From DATHVR01 sp035461175 (GTDB taxonomy: Bacteria; Actinomycetota; Acidimicrobiia; Spongiisociales; ZC4RG35): a stretch of 64,000 bases of DNA. Positions 1 to 8,031 of the stretch are shown here, in pieces (the first letter of the stretch is position 1; each line of letters starts with the position of its first letter). The notes under the pieces are model-generated. The model did not search any database and had not been told where the DNA came from. It saw only the letters and a program-made list of their open reading frames with translations. The position numbers and the translations under genes are program-made. Where the stretch lies: contig DATHVR010000030.1 of assembly GCA_035461175.1 (NCBI GenBank), positions 30,800-94,799 on the forward strand, read 5' to 3'.

Positions 1-1
1 T

Positions 2-382
2 GTTGCCGTCGGGATCGACGATGTCGGCGAAGGATTCGTAGTTCCCGCGCTCGGGATGCGGGCCGGGCGCCCAGTCCGAGTCAGGTCCCATGTGTTTGAT
101 CTCGCCCACCTCCACCCCGCGGCTCACCAGCTCGGAGCGAGCTGCCTCGATGTCGCTCACCACCAGATACAGCCCCCGGTACGAGCCCGGCTGGGCGTCG
201 GTTATCCCCACTCCGAAGGTGATCGAGCAGGAAGAACCGGGCGGCGTCAATTGGACGACGCGGAACGCATCGCCCGCCTGGTGGTCGACGTCGAGGTGGA
301 ACCCCATCTTTTCCTCATAGAACTGCTTGGCCCGGTCGACGTCGCTGACGGGGAGCAGGACCAGTTCGAGGCGGTATTCCAT
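2..382 (-). CDS. VOC (glyoxalase-fold) family protein, 3' end beyond window
   Basis: Reading the minus strand from the ATG at 382 gives an open frame (starts MEYRLELVLLPVSD) that runs off the window start after 127 codons. It has the VOC/glyoxalase pattern: a beta strand, then a 'DVDRAKQFYEEKMGF' helix, later 'GLYLVVSDIEAARSEL' and 'ESFADIVDPDGN', the usual metal-site strand near the C-terminus. A strong ribosome site (GAAGGAGAAG) precedes the ATG. VOC proteins are metal-dependent lyases, dioxygenases or resistance proteins; nothing here fixes a substrate. It is divergent from the HD/LuxR gene at 494, with about 110 bases between. Only a few C-terminal residues should be missing. Confidence 0.85.
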   Translation of the reverse strand, partial: MEYRLELVLLPVSDVDRAKQFYEEKMGFHLDVDHQAGDAFRVVQLTPPGSSCSITFGVGITDAQPGSYRGLYLVVSDIEAARSELVSRGVEVGEIKHMGPDSDWAPGPHPERGNYESFADIVDPDGN

Positions 383-493
383 TTCTTCTCCTTCTTCGAC
401 CAATCGTTACAGACCGGGTCTGGTCCCGGAACTCATCGGTACCAGCCATGTTGGCCCGTCCCGGCGAGCGCCGTCGGGTTAGGGTCGGTTTCC

Positions 494-2017
494 GTGGATC
501 GCTTGCGGGTGGCCGAACTCTGCGCCTCGACCTCGTTGTTCACCGACCTGGGGACGGGACAGCCCCAGGAGCATGGGCTGGCCACCTGTCTCGTGGCGAT
601 GCGCCTGGCCGACGCAGTCGGAGTGGGAGTCGAGACCGCCCGGGCGACCTTCTACACCTCGCTACTTCGCTTCATCGGCTGCACAGCCGACGCTCACATG
701 GCGGCCGAGACGGGCGGCGACGAGATCCGGCTCTTTGCCCGGGCTGCTCCCGTCTTCATGGGCTCGATGAGAGAAGAGATGGCGCGGATGCTGCCTCTGA
801 TGGCCGAGAGCGATTCGATCCCTCACCGTCTGAAGGCGTTGGTGGCCATGCTCGCCGACCCGGCTTCGAAGGATCGACTGCTCGAAGCCCACTGCGAGGT
901 GGCGACGCGACTGGCGACACGGATCGGGCTGGGCCGGGCGGTGATCGACTCGTTGGATGCGGCTTATGCCCGCTGGGATGGACGCGGGTTCCCGTCGGGA
1001 CTGGCCGGGGAGGAAATCCCGGTTCCCATCCGGATCGCCATCGTCGCCCGCGACATCGAGCTGTGGGCGCGAGATGAGGGAGAAACCTCCGCCCGCCAGG
1101 TGTTGGAGCGCCGACGGGGGAGGGCCTACGCCCCCGAGGTGGTCGACGCCGCCCTGGAGACCGGGATCCATCATCTGCGCGCCCACGATGGGGCGCTGTG
1201 GGATCAGGTCCTGGCGCTGGAGCCGACGCCGTGGGAGACGCTGACCGGCCCCGAGATCGATCGCGGCCTGGAGGCGCTGGGCGACTTCGCCGAACTGAAG
1301 TCCCCGATGGTGGCCGGGCGCTGGCGGCGGGTGCGAGATCTGCTCGGCGCGCTTGACGACGAGTTCGCTCCCGGGGAGCGGCGGATCATGGAGCGAGCGG
1401 CGACCGTGTTCGACGTGGGGATAGTGGGCGTCCCGGTTCGCATCTGGGAGGCGGCCGAGCCCGGAACGGCGGGGTGGGAGCTGATCCGTCTCCATCCCCT
1501 GTGGACCCGTCGCGCTCTGGAGCACTGCACCGGGATGGAACCGGTGGCGGTGACGGCGGGACTCCACCACGAGCGCCAGGACGGCAGCGGCTACCCGGGC
1601 GGGATCCGCGGTGACCTCGACCGGGTAGCGGGACGGCTGGCGGCAGCCGTCCTGTACGACGAACTGACCGGCGGGAGTCCCGGCAAGGAGCCCGCGTCGC
1701 CGGCGGAGGCGGCGGAGCAGATGAGCGAATTGGCCTCGGCGGGATGCCTGCCCACCGAGGCTGTGGCAAGAGTGCTGGCCGCGGCGGGGCAGGGTCACCA
1801 GATCGAGATCGATCGCCCGGCCGGCCTGACCGAGCGCGAGGTCGACGTGCTCCGTCTTCTCGCCAACGGGATGACCAACCGCCAGATCGCAACCGCACTG
1901 GGTATCTCGGCGAAGACGGTCGGCACTCACGTCGAACACATCTACGCCAAGGCCGGTGTCCGGACGCGGGCGGCGGCCACCCTGTTCGCGATCGAGGAGC
2001 GAGTGGTGGTCCGGTGA
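494..2017 (+). CDS. HD-GYP-like phosphohydrolase with C-terminal LuxR DNA-binding domain
   Basis: About 507 residues. Two HD/HD-GYP-like segments are visible: 'YARWDGRGFPSGLAG' in the first half and 'GLHHERQDGSGYPGG' near residue 360. The last 65 residues form a LuxR-type helix-turn-helix ('LTEREVDVLRLLANG...RQIATALGISAKTVGTHVEHIY'). The architecture suggests a regulator that senses or hydrolyses a nucleotide or other phosphorylated ligand and binds DNA; the ligand is unknown. The frame stays open upstream to 56, but that part overlaps the divergent VOC gene antisense. I chose the GTG at 494 because family members start near 'RLAELL..' and a TAGGGT box lies 8 nt upstream. GTG 509 is an alternative. 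Confidence 0.8.
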   Translation: MDRLRVAELCASTSLFTDLGTGQPQEHGLATCLVAMRLADAVGVGVETARATFYTSLLRFIGCTADAHMAAETGGDEIRLFARAAPVFMGSMREEMARMLPLMAESDSIPHRLKALVAMLADPASKDRLLEAHCEVATRLATRIGLGRAVIDSLDAAYARWDGRGFPSGLAGEEIPVPIRIAIVARDIELWARDEGETSARQVLERRRGRAYAPEVVDAALETGIHHLRAHDGALWDQVLALEPTPWETLTGPEIDRGLEALGDFAELKSPMVAGRWRRVRDLLGALDDEFAPGERRIMERAATVFDVGIVGVPVRIWEAAEPGTAGWELIRLHPLWTRRALEHCTGMEPVAVTAGLHHERQDGSGYPGGIRGDLDRVAGRLAAAVLYDELTGGSPGKEPASPAEAAEQMSELASAGCLPTEAVARVLAAAGQGHQIEIDRPAGLTEREVDVLRLLANGMTNRQIATALGISAKTVGTHVEHIYAKAGVRTRAAATLFAIEERVVVR

Positions 2018-2054
2018 TCGGGTGAATGCCCGCTGGAATCCGGGTGAGGGCCGC

Positions 2055-2106
2055 GTTCTCGAGAGAGTTTTGTACCGCCCTGGTACAGCCGAACCTCAGG
2101 TTCGGA
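2055..2106. repeat. Palindromic repeat family P, copy 1
   Basis: About 50 bases with two nested palindromes: TGTACCGCCCTGGTACA (2071-2087) and CGAACCTCAGGTTCG (2090-2104), preceded by TTCTCGAGAGAG. The same layout recurs at 17709-17758 (inverted) and 17789-17834. It lies in the short convergent gap between the HD/LuxR stop (2017) and the HAD phosphatase stop (2108), so a terminator-like role is possible. Copy relationship is direct from sequence; function is inferred. Confidence 0.75.
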
Positions 2107-2107
2107 T

Positions 2108-2884
2108 TCAGACCAGGTCGATGAGGTCGGCGATCGAGTCGACGATCCGGCTGGGTTGGTAGGGGAAGCGGGCCACCTCCTCGGCCCGGGTCGAGCCGGT
2201 CAGGACCAGGAAGGTGCGCAGGCCCGCCTCGATCCCGGCGACGACGTCGGTGTCCATTCGGTCTCCCACCATGGCCGTCGTCTCCGAGTGGGCACCGATC
2301 CGGTTGAGGGCGCCGCGAAACATCATCGGGTTGGGCTTTCCGACGAAATACGGGTCCTGGCCGGTGGCGCGGGTGATCAGTGCCGCCACCGAGCCGGTGG
2401 CGGGGATCGGCCCTTCGGGGGAAGGTCCAGTGGCGTCGGGGTTGGTGGCGATGAACCGGGCCCCTTCCTCGATATGTCGGATCGCCTCGGTGATCGCCTC
2501 GAACGAATAGGTGCGGGTCTCTCCCAGCACCACGAAGTCCGGTGTCTTGTCGGTCAGGGTGAAGCCCGCCTCGTGCAGGGCGGTGGTGAGTCCGGCTTCG
2601 CCGATCACGAAGGCCGACGCTCCCGGCATCTGGTCGGCCAGAAACTGGGCGGTGGCGAGAGCCGAGGTCCAGATGTGATCCTCGGACACCGTCAGGCCGG
2701 CGTATCCGAGTCGGGCCGACAGGTCGCGCTGGGTGAAGATGGAGTTGTTGGTGAGGATCAGGAAGGGCCGACCGCGTTCGGTGAGCCGGGTGAGGAACTC
2801 GGCGGCGCCGGGGATCGGGGTGCCCTCACGGACCAGGACTCCGTCCATGTCGGTCAGCCAGGTCTCGATGGGGGTCTCGTCCAC
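2108..2884 (-). CDS. HAD-IIA family phosphatase (NagD-like)
   Basis: 258 residues. Motif I 'LTDMDGVLV' near the N-terminus contains the Asp nucleophile and acid/base Asp. Motif II 'LTNN' follows near residue 45, then a C2-type cap, and motif IV 'MVGDRMDTDVVAGIEAG' near residue 215. This is the HAD-IIA arrangement of NagD and p-nitrophenylphosphatase-like enzymes, which dephosphorylate sugar phosphates or nucleotides in the cytoplasm; the substrate cannot be read from sequence. The start is GTG 2884 (VDETPIETWL), with a TAGCCT box 7 nt upstream, so the transcript is probably leaderless. Convergent with the HD/LuxR gene. Confidence 0.88.
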   Translation of the reverse strand: MDETPIETWLTDMDGVLVREGTPIPGAAEFLTRLTERGRPFLILTNNSIFTQRDLSARLGYAGLTVSEDHIWTSALATAQFLADQMPGASAFVIGEAGLTTALHEAGFTLTDKTPDFVVLGETRTYSFEAITEAIRHIEEGARFIATNPDATGPSPEGPIPATGSVAALITRATGQDPYFVGKPNPMMFRGALNRIGAHSETTAMVGDRMDTDVVAGIEAGLRTFLVLTGSTRAEEVARFPYQPSRIVDSIADLIDLV

Positions 2885-2983
2885 GGCCGCCAGGCTACCC
2901 CGTACCTGCGGTGCCGAGCCAGGACTCGGTGGGGGCTTCGAAGCTGCCCAACAGTCGAACGGCTCCCTCGGGAACCTACACGG

Positions 2984-3775
2984 TTACTGGGTCACCTCGG
3001 TCGCGATCGCCCGCAATCGAGTGGCGAGAGAGGCTTGGCCGTCGATGGTCACCTCGTCGCCGGCGGCCCGTCCCCACAGCCAGCGATCGAGGGTCCAGGC
3101 CGGTGCCCGCACGGTGCAATCGGGTCGCGCCGTGTCGGATTCCAGCACGGCGGCGTCGAGATCGTAGGTGTTGCCGGACTGGGGAGAAGTGCCCCGGAAC
3201 CTACCGAAGCGGAGCAGCCAGCGGCCGTCGAAGTCGGCGGTCTCCAGCCCGAGGGTCGCCGGCTCGGGATCGAACTCTCCCCACGATGGGCTGCCACCGA
3301 TCATGACGTTCAAGATCTCGTCGACACCGTCGGCGGCGATTCGGGGCTCCACGGAGCGGATGTCGGCACCGGCGGTCAGCTCAGCGTCGACACGGTGGAT
3401 CAAGGCTTCATGAGCTTGTCTTCGGCGGATGAAGCCGACGGTCTGATCCTCCGTCCACGTCCAGGCCTCTTCCCCATCCTCCGCGTCGGCCAATGCCGTT
3501 CGGAGCGCCCGGTGAGCCGCGTCGAAGAATTCGAGGGTCTGCTTGCGGTCGCCGGGACGCACCGGGGAGTCGATCGAGTCGGGTCCTGCCGGGCGCCGGC
3601 CCACGACCTCTGCCCAGAATCTCTGCACCTCGGCCAAATGCCAGAGAAGGTCATCGGCCGACCACTGATCGCATGTCGGCACGGTGCGGTCGGCGCCGGC
3701 GTATTCGATCACTTCCCGGAATCGGTCGCTCTCGACGGCTAGAACCCGATCGAGCTCGGTTGGAGCAGGTGACAT
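2984..3775 (-). CDS. Maleylpyruvate isomerase family (DinB/mycothiol-dependent) protein
   Basis: 263 residues. The N-terminal half is the DinB-like four-helix bundle of the mycothiol-dependent maleylpyruvate isomerase family: 'CDQWSADDLLWHLAEVQRFW' has the first metal His, and 'RRQAHEALIHRVDAEL' has the conserved H..E..IHR.DA motif with the other ligands. The C-terminal part is the variable domain of this actinobacterial family. Members bind a divalent metal and probably use mycothiol; the reaction here is unknown. ATG 3775 has a TAGATT box 9 nt upstream. The 99 bases to the HAD gene hold nothing clear. Confidence 0.82.
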   Translation of the reverse strand: MSPAPTELDRVLAVESDRFREVIEYAGADRTVPTCDQWSADDLLWHLAEVQRFWAEVVGRRPAGPDSIDSPVRPGDRKQTLEFFDAAHRALRTALADAEDGEEAWTWTEDQTVGFIRRRQAHEALIHRVDAELTAGADIRSVEPRIAADGVDEILNVMIGGSPSWGEFDPEPATLGLETADFDGRWLLRFGRFRGTSPQSGNTYDLDAAVLESDTARPDCTVRAPAWTLDRWLWGRAAGDEVTIDGQASLATRLRAIATEVTQ

Positions 3776-3984
3776 TGGATCCGGAATCTAGGCGCCCGGC
3801 CCCTGCGATGTCGCCATGTCGCCCGGAATTCTCTGCTGCCGAGTCGGGTTGGAGGACGGCTCTCCCGCCAGGCTAACCCGGGACCGACACGACCAAAATT
3901 GGCCACCGCCCCAATTGAACCCGTGACAAGTGGCCTGGTTGCGACCACCATGTAGGAACGCCCCCTATCAAGGAGCAACAAGAT

Positions 3985-4263
3985 ATGGCAGTCGCAATCG
4001 TTACTTATCTGGTGATCGGCCTCTTGGTCGGCATGCTGGTCCGCCTCGCCCGATCCGAGACCTCCAGCCTGGCCGGGGTGGCCGGAGTCGGTGGTGCCGG
4101 TGGTGTCATCGGCGGGGTGGCGGCCAACCTGCTGTTCTCGGACGAGATCCAACTCGACGTCTACGGGTGGGTGGGAGCGGCCATTCTCGCCATCATCGCG
4201 GTACTCGTGATCCGCACCCGTCCGACCACGACCACGACCACCGAGACGACCACCGTCGAGTGA
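3985..4263 (+). CDS. Small membrane protein, GlsB/YeaQ/YmgE-like
   Basis: 92 residues. Two to three hydrophobic segments ('IVTYLVIGLLVGMLVRLA', a Gly-rich 'GVGGAGGVIGGVAANLLF', and 'WVGAAILAIIAVLVI') are followed by a Thr-rich tail. The Gly-rich middle and overall size match the transglycosylase-associated (GlsB/YeaQ/YmgE) family, often stress-related inner-membrane proteins of unknown biochemical role. AAGGAG at 3970-3975 sets the ATG 9 bases later. A strong intrinsic terminator follows (4303-4335), so this looks like a single-gene unit. The 209 bases between it and the divergent gene at 3775 should hold both promoters. Confidence 0.75.
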   Translation: MAVAIVTYLVIGLLVGMLVRLARSETSSLAGVAGVGGAGGVIGGVAANLLFSDEIQLDVYGWVGAAILAIIAVLVIRTRPTTTTTTETTTVE

Positions 4264-4302
4264 GATTCCATTCCGCCTTCCCGGGCGGAACTGGTTGAAT
4301 TG

Positions 4303-4335
4303 AGGGCCCCGTCGGAACCCGACGGGGCCCTTCCA
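4303..4335 (+). terminator. Intrinsic terminator after the small membrane protein
   Basis: Perfect 13-bp stem (AGGGCCCCGTCGG, 4303-4315, pairing with 4319-4331), a 3-nt loop and a short T/C tract. It begins 40 bases after the stop at 4263 and before the next start at 4370. Confidence 0.85.
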
Positions 4336-4369
4336 CGTCTCTTTCATTCGCGTCGATCGAGGTGACCAC

Positions 4370-5368
4370 ATGCTGACTCGTGTCCTTGCCGTGCTCGTTG
4401 TCGCCATCCTGGCGGCTGGGTGCGGAGACGACGGCGCCGGCTCTTCGTCATCCCTGCCTTCCGCCACCGGTCCCACGCCGACGGTGGGAACGCCCCCGAC
4501 TATGGGGACGCCTTCATCCCCGACAACCTCCTCTGCGGCGCCTCCCTCGACTGTGGCTTCGACCACCGCCCCCGCCGACCTGCAGGGGGCGGCCCAGGCC
4601 GCGTTCGAGGAGTGGGTGGGGATGCTGGCGGCCGGCGACCACCAGGGTGCCTGGGAGGCGATGGCCCCCACCTCGCGGGCGGCGGTGGGCGAGAATCTCT
4701 TCTTCGACAGCATGGTGTACGAGATGGCGGAGGGCTGGGGTTCGTGGTCGACGGGCGAAGACACCACCTACCGACTCGAGACCGACGAGAACGGTCGCGT
4801 CCTGCTCTGGGTGAGCGGCACCATCAGCCCCGAGGGGATGACCGAGACCAGGGAGGTGGCGGTTCCCGTGGTCGAGACCGACTCCGGGCTGCTGGTGTCC
4901 CCGTTCGAGGAGTTCGGCAACGTGGCCGAGGCGGTAGACGAGGAGATCTCCGGGAGTGCCGCCCCCGCCGTGCCCGCCGACTCGGGGGAGGGTCGCCGGG
5001 TGGTGTACTCCAACTCCGACCAGCGGGTGTGGCTCATGGCCGAGGACGGCTCGGTGGTGGACTCGTACCTCGTCTCGGGCAAGGCGGGCGTGCCCGCCCC
5101 CGGCACCTACGAGGTCTACTCCCGCTCCGAGGTCGCCTACGCCGGCCACGACGACATCACCATGCGCTACATGGTCCGCTTCGCCCACGGCGAGAACCTC
5201 CCGATCGGTTTCCATTCCATCCCTAACGACGGCAACGGCGCCCCCCTGCAGTCCGAGGAGCAGCTGGGCGAGTACCACAGCGCCGGCTGTGTCCGCCAGA
5301 GCCTGGGCCACGCCGCTTTCCTCTACGACTGGGCGGTGGAAGGAACCACGGTCGTGGTGCTCGCATGA
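4370..5368 (+). CDS. Lipoprotein with L,D-transpeptidase (YkuD-like) domain
   Basis: 332 residues. A hydrophobic signal ends in lipobox LAAGC (Cys18), followed by a Ser/Thr/Pro-rich linker to about residue 65, a NTF2/DUF-like middle region, then from about residue 210 a YkuD-type domain ('VVYSNSDQRVWLM...GVPAPGTYEVYSR'). The catalytic segment reads H282...'HSAGCVR' with Cys307 as predicted nucleophile. L,D-transpeptidases make 3-3 peptidoglycan cross-links or attach proteins to the wall, outside the membrane. The usual 'SHGC' is 'SAGC' here and the His-to-Cys spacing is longer than the common motif, so activity is likely but not certain. Upstream GAGGTG serves as a ribosome site. Confidence 0.82.
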   Translation: MLTRVLAVLVVAILAAGCGDDGAGSSSSLPSATGPTPTVGTPPTMGTPSSPTTSSAAPPSTVASTTAPADLQGAAQAAFEEWVGMLAAGDHQGAWEAMAPTSRAAVGENLFFDSMVYEMAEGWGSWSTGEDTTYRLETDENGRVLLWVSGTISPEGMTETREVAVPVVETDSGLLVSPFEEFGNVAEAVDEEISGSAAPAVPADSGEGRRVVYSNSDQRVWLMAEDGSVVDSYLVSGKAGVPAPGTYEVYSRSEVAYAGHDDITMRYMVRFAHGENLPIGFHSIPNDGNGAPLQSEEQLGEYHSAGCVRQSLGHAAFLYDWAVEGTTVVVLA

Positions 5369-5376
5369 CCACCAAG

Positions 5377-5484
5377 GTGCAGATACGCCCCGTCATGGGG
5401 GGCAATTGCACGTTGGATTGGAGACGGACCCGGTGTTGCTGACCGACGTGCAGATACGGCCCGTCACGGTGGGTAACTGCCCGT
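5377..5484. repeat. Pair of imperfect direct repeats before the nuclease-polymerase fusion
   Basis: Two ~37-base copies, 5377-5413 and 5448-5484, start 71 bases apart. Both begin GTGCAGATACG and continue CCCGTCA and a G-rich, then aCTGC/TTGCaCGT-type end. They fill most of the 149-base gap between the lipoprotein stop and the fusion-gene start. Purpose unknown; a duplicated regulatory site is one option. Confidence 0.65.
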
Positions 5485-5517
5485 CGGTTTCGCCGGCGAG
5501 GTACGTACTCTTCCGGC

Positions 5518-7314
5518 ATGATCACGGTTGGGATCTCCCAGCTTCCTCCCGACGGCGTCTCCGACGCCGGTTTTCTCGACGATTTGGTCGAACAGGGGTT
5601 CAACGCCCTGGAGCTTCCCTTCGTCACCGACTTTCCCTGGAAGGAGAAGCGGTGCGCCGAGTTCGGGAAGGTGGCGGCCGAACGCGGGATCCGGCTGTCC
5701 GTTCACGCCCCCTATTTCGCCACCCTGACACCCGAGGATGCCGAGCGTGGAGCCCAGTGCCTGGCGGCGCTGGAGCACACGATGAAGCTGGGGATGGCAC
5801 TGGGGGCCCCGATCATCGTCGCCCACGGCGGCTCTACCCACGGTGAACCGGCCGAGGTGCTTTTAGACCGGATCTCGGAGCGGCTGGAACGGGTGGCCCC
5901 CAAGGTCGAGAATCTGGGGGTGGGATTGGGGCTGGAGACGGCGGGAAAGGAAGGGGCGTGGGGGACCCTGGGCGACATCGCCCTCGCCGCCGCCCGGTTT
6001 TCGTTCGTGCGTCCCGTGGTGGACTGGGCCCACCTCCATGCCGCCACCGGGGGCGGCCTCACCTCCCGGGAGGCTTTCGCCCAAGTCTTCGCCTTTTTGG
6101 GGTCGGAATTCCCGGGCTGGATAATCGACCCGCTCCACTGCCACTTCACCGACAATCTGGTCGGCCCCAAGGGAGAGGTGAAGCACCTCCCCTACGGGGA
6201 CGGGACCCTGCGGGTGGGGCCGCTCGTGGAGGCGGCCCAGGAGGCGGGAACCAGCCTCAATCTGGTGTCGGAAGCGCGCGAGAGGGAGAGTCACCAGGAG
6301 ATCCTGGCCGAGATCCGTGCCACCGAGCAGAAGCGGGAGACGGCCGACACCTCCCGGCCGCTGGGATCGGGTCGGGTGGATTTCCCTGCTCCGATCCGGG
6401 CCGAGCGGGAAGCCGATCGCTACCGGCCCCGCACCGCCTCGCCGCTCACCCTCTCCAACCTCGATAAGCCGTTCTTCCCCGAGGGTTACACCAAGGGCGA
6501 CCTGATCCAGTACTACGCCTCAGTAGCCGACGTGCTCCTTCCCCACCTCGCCGGTCGCCCGCTCTCCATGTCCCGCTACCCCGACGGGATCGGCGGCCCC
6601 CAGTTCTATGAGAAGCGGGCTCCCGGCCACCAACCCGACTGGATGCCCACCACTCCGGTTCCCTCCGACTCCCAGGGGGGTCAGATCGAGTTCATGCTGG
6701 CCGATCGGCGTGAGGCGCTGATGTGGTTCGCCAACATGGGCTGTGTCGAGGTCCATCCCTTCCATTCCCGGGCGGGGTCGCTCGAGACCCCCGACTACGC
6801 CATCTTCGACCTCGACCCCGCCGAGGGCGCCGAATGGGAGCAGGTGGTGGCGGGTGCTCACCTTATCCATGTGGCGCTGGGTCAACTGGGGATGGTCGGG
6901 GTGCCGAAGCTGTCCGGAAGCAGGGGAATCCACGTCTACGTGCCGATCGAGGCCCGCTTCGGCTACGAGCGGGTGCGGCGGTTCGTGGGCGAGGTGGGCC
7001 GCTACCTGGTGGCGGCCAATCCCGACGACCTGACGATGAAATGGGACAAGCCGAAGCGGCGGGGGAAGGTGTTCATCGACCACAACCGCAACGCCTCGGG
7101 CCAGACGATCGCCTCCGTGTACTCGGTGCGTCCCCGACCCGGTGCACCGGTGTCAGTCCCGATGCGCTGGGACGAGGTGGCGGCCATGCGCAACGGCGAC
7201 ATCACCATCGCCAACCTGTGGGAGCGCCTCCAGCGCCATGGAGACCTCTTCGCCCCGATCCTGGGTCCCAGGCACCCCCTGGAGCCCGCCGAGGAGGCGC
7301 TGGGTCTGTCATGA
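5518..7314 (+). CDS. Endonuclease IV-like TIM barrel fused to LigD-type primase-polymerase domain
   Basis: 598 residues in one uninterrupted frame. Residues 1 to ~270 form an AP-endonuclease-2/Nfo-like barrel with candidate metal ligands H63 ('VHAPY'), H103 ('AHGG'), E140 ('GLETAG'), D169 and H172 ('VDWAHLHA'), H207/H209, H223 and E252. The Asp of the classical DxH pair before H223 is Val. Residues ~305-590 are the AEP-superfamily polymerase domain of bacterial LigD: 'EVHPFHSR' (H413), 'IFDLDP' (D431, D433), 'SGSRGIH' (466-472) and 'FIDHNRN' (D521), then 'YSVRPRPGAPVSVP'. The polymerase active site looks complete. LigD polymerases fill gaps in end joining; Nfo cuts abasic sites. A joint repair role is inferred. 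No Ku or ligase gene is in this window. A TACTCT box sits 6 nt before the ATG. Confidence 0.87.
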   Translation: MITVGISQLPPDGVSDAGFLDDLVEQGFNALELPFVTDFPWKEKRCAEFGKVAAERGIRLSVHAPYFATLTPEDAERGAQCLAALEHTMKLGMALGAPIIVAHGGSTHGEPAEVLLDRISERLERVAPKVENLGVGLGLETAGKEGAWGTLGDIALAAARFSFVRPVVDWAHLHAATGGGLTSREAFAQVFAFLGSEFPGWIIDPLHCHFTDNLVGPKGEVKHLPYGDGTLRVGPLVEAAQEAGTSLNLVSEARERESHQEILAEIRATEQKRETADTSRPLGSGRVDFPAPIRAEREADRYRPRTASPLTLSNLDKPFFPEGYTKGDLIQYYASVADVLLPHLAGRPLSMSRYPDGIGGPQFYEKRAPGHQPDWMPTTPVPSDSQGGQIEFMLADRREALMWFANMGCVEVHPFHSRAGSLETPDYAIFDLDPAEGAEWEQVVAGAHLIHVALGQLGMVGVPKLSGSRGIHVYVPIEARFGYERVRRFVGEVGRYLVAANPDDLTMKWDKPKRRGKVFIDHNRNASGQTIASVYSVRPRPGAPVSVPMRWDEVAAMRNGDITIANLWERLQRHGDLFAPILGPRHPLEPAEEALGLS

Positions 7315-7976
7315 GAGGAACGATCGGAGCCGAGCTTCGTCACGTGTTGAGCCGGGCCTCGTTGCTCGACGCCGTGTTCGGCCCTCTGGCATTCGCCGTC
7401 GCCAATGCCCTCGCCGGAACGGGGACGGCGGTGGCGGTAGGGCTGGGCACGGCGCTGGCGGTGGTGCTGTGGCGCCTGATCAGAGGCGGTTCGCTCACCT
7501 ATGCGATCGGCGGTGTCGGCGGGACGGTGATTGCCTCGCTGCTGGTGGGCGTAACCGGCCGGGCCGAGGACTATTTCCTACCCGGGATCCTCTCCGGTGC
7601 CGCCATGGCGGCCGTACTGATCATCAGCCTGATGGTCCGCTACCCGCTCGTGGCCGTCGCCTCCTCGGTGACCCGACAGTGGCCGCTCGGCTGGTATCTC
7701 CATCCCCGGATCCGGCCCGCCTATATGGCCGCCACCTGGATCTGGGCCGGGTTCTTCGGTCTCCGTGCCCTCGGTCAGTACCTCCTGTACCGGGAGGGGT
7801 CGGTCGAGGTCCTGGCCACGGTTCGAGTGGTGACGGGTTGGCCGGCGCTCATAGGCCTTCTCGTGATCACCTACCTGGTGGGGCGATGGCGGTTGGAGTC
7901 GCTTGCCGGCCCGTCGGTGGAGGAGTGGGAGGCCGACCAGCCCCCGCCGTGGCAGGGTCAGGAGCACGGCTTCTGA
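7311..7976 (+). CDS. DUF3159 family integral membrane protein
   Basis: 221 residues with about six hydrophobic segments (for example 'AVAVGLGTALAVVLW', 'IASLLVGVTG', 'GAAMAAVLIISLMVRYPLV', 'LIGLLVITYLVG'). It matches the actinobacterial DUF3159 family by its 'LRHVLSRASLLDAVFGPLAFAVANALAG' opening and the central 'EDYFLPGIL' and 'RPLG..' pattern. Function is unknown. Its ATG overlaps the stop of the nuclease-polymerase gene (ATGA, 7311-7314), so the two are translationally coupled and probably co-transcribed. A direct link to repair is not shown by the sequence. Confidence 0.78.
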   Translation: MRGTIGAELRHVLSRASLLDAVFGPLAFAVANALAGTGTAVAVGLGTALAVVLWRLIRGGSLTYAIGGVGGTVIASLLVGVTGRAEDYFLPGILSGAAMAAVLIISLMVRYPLVAVASSVTRQWPLGWYLHPRIRPAYMAATWIWAGFFGLRALGQYLLYREGSVEVLATVRVVTGWPALIGLLVITYLVGRWRLESLAGPSVEEWEADQPPPWQGQEHGF

Positions 7977-8031
7977 GGTAGCGTCTCCCTCAGCTTGTTT
8001 TCTCGAGCGAAGGAGCGGGTAACAGTCCCTG

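Noticed and set aside
56..493. Upstream extension of the HD/LuxR frame by 146 residues
   Set aside because: It is antisense to the VOC gene, which has a good ribosome site and clear family motifs; the added residues show no family similarity.
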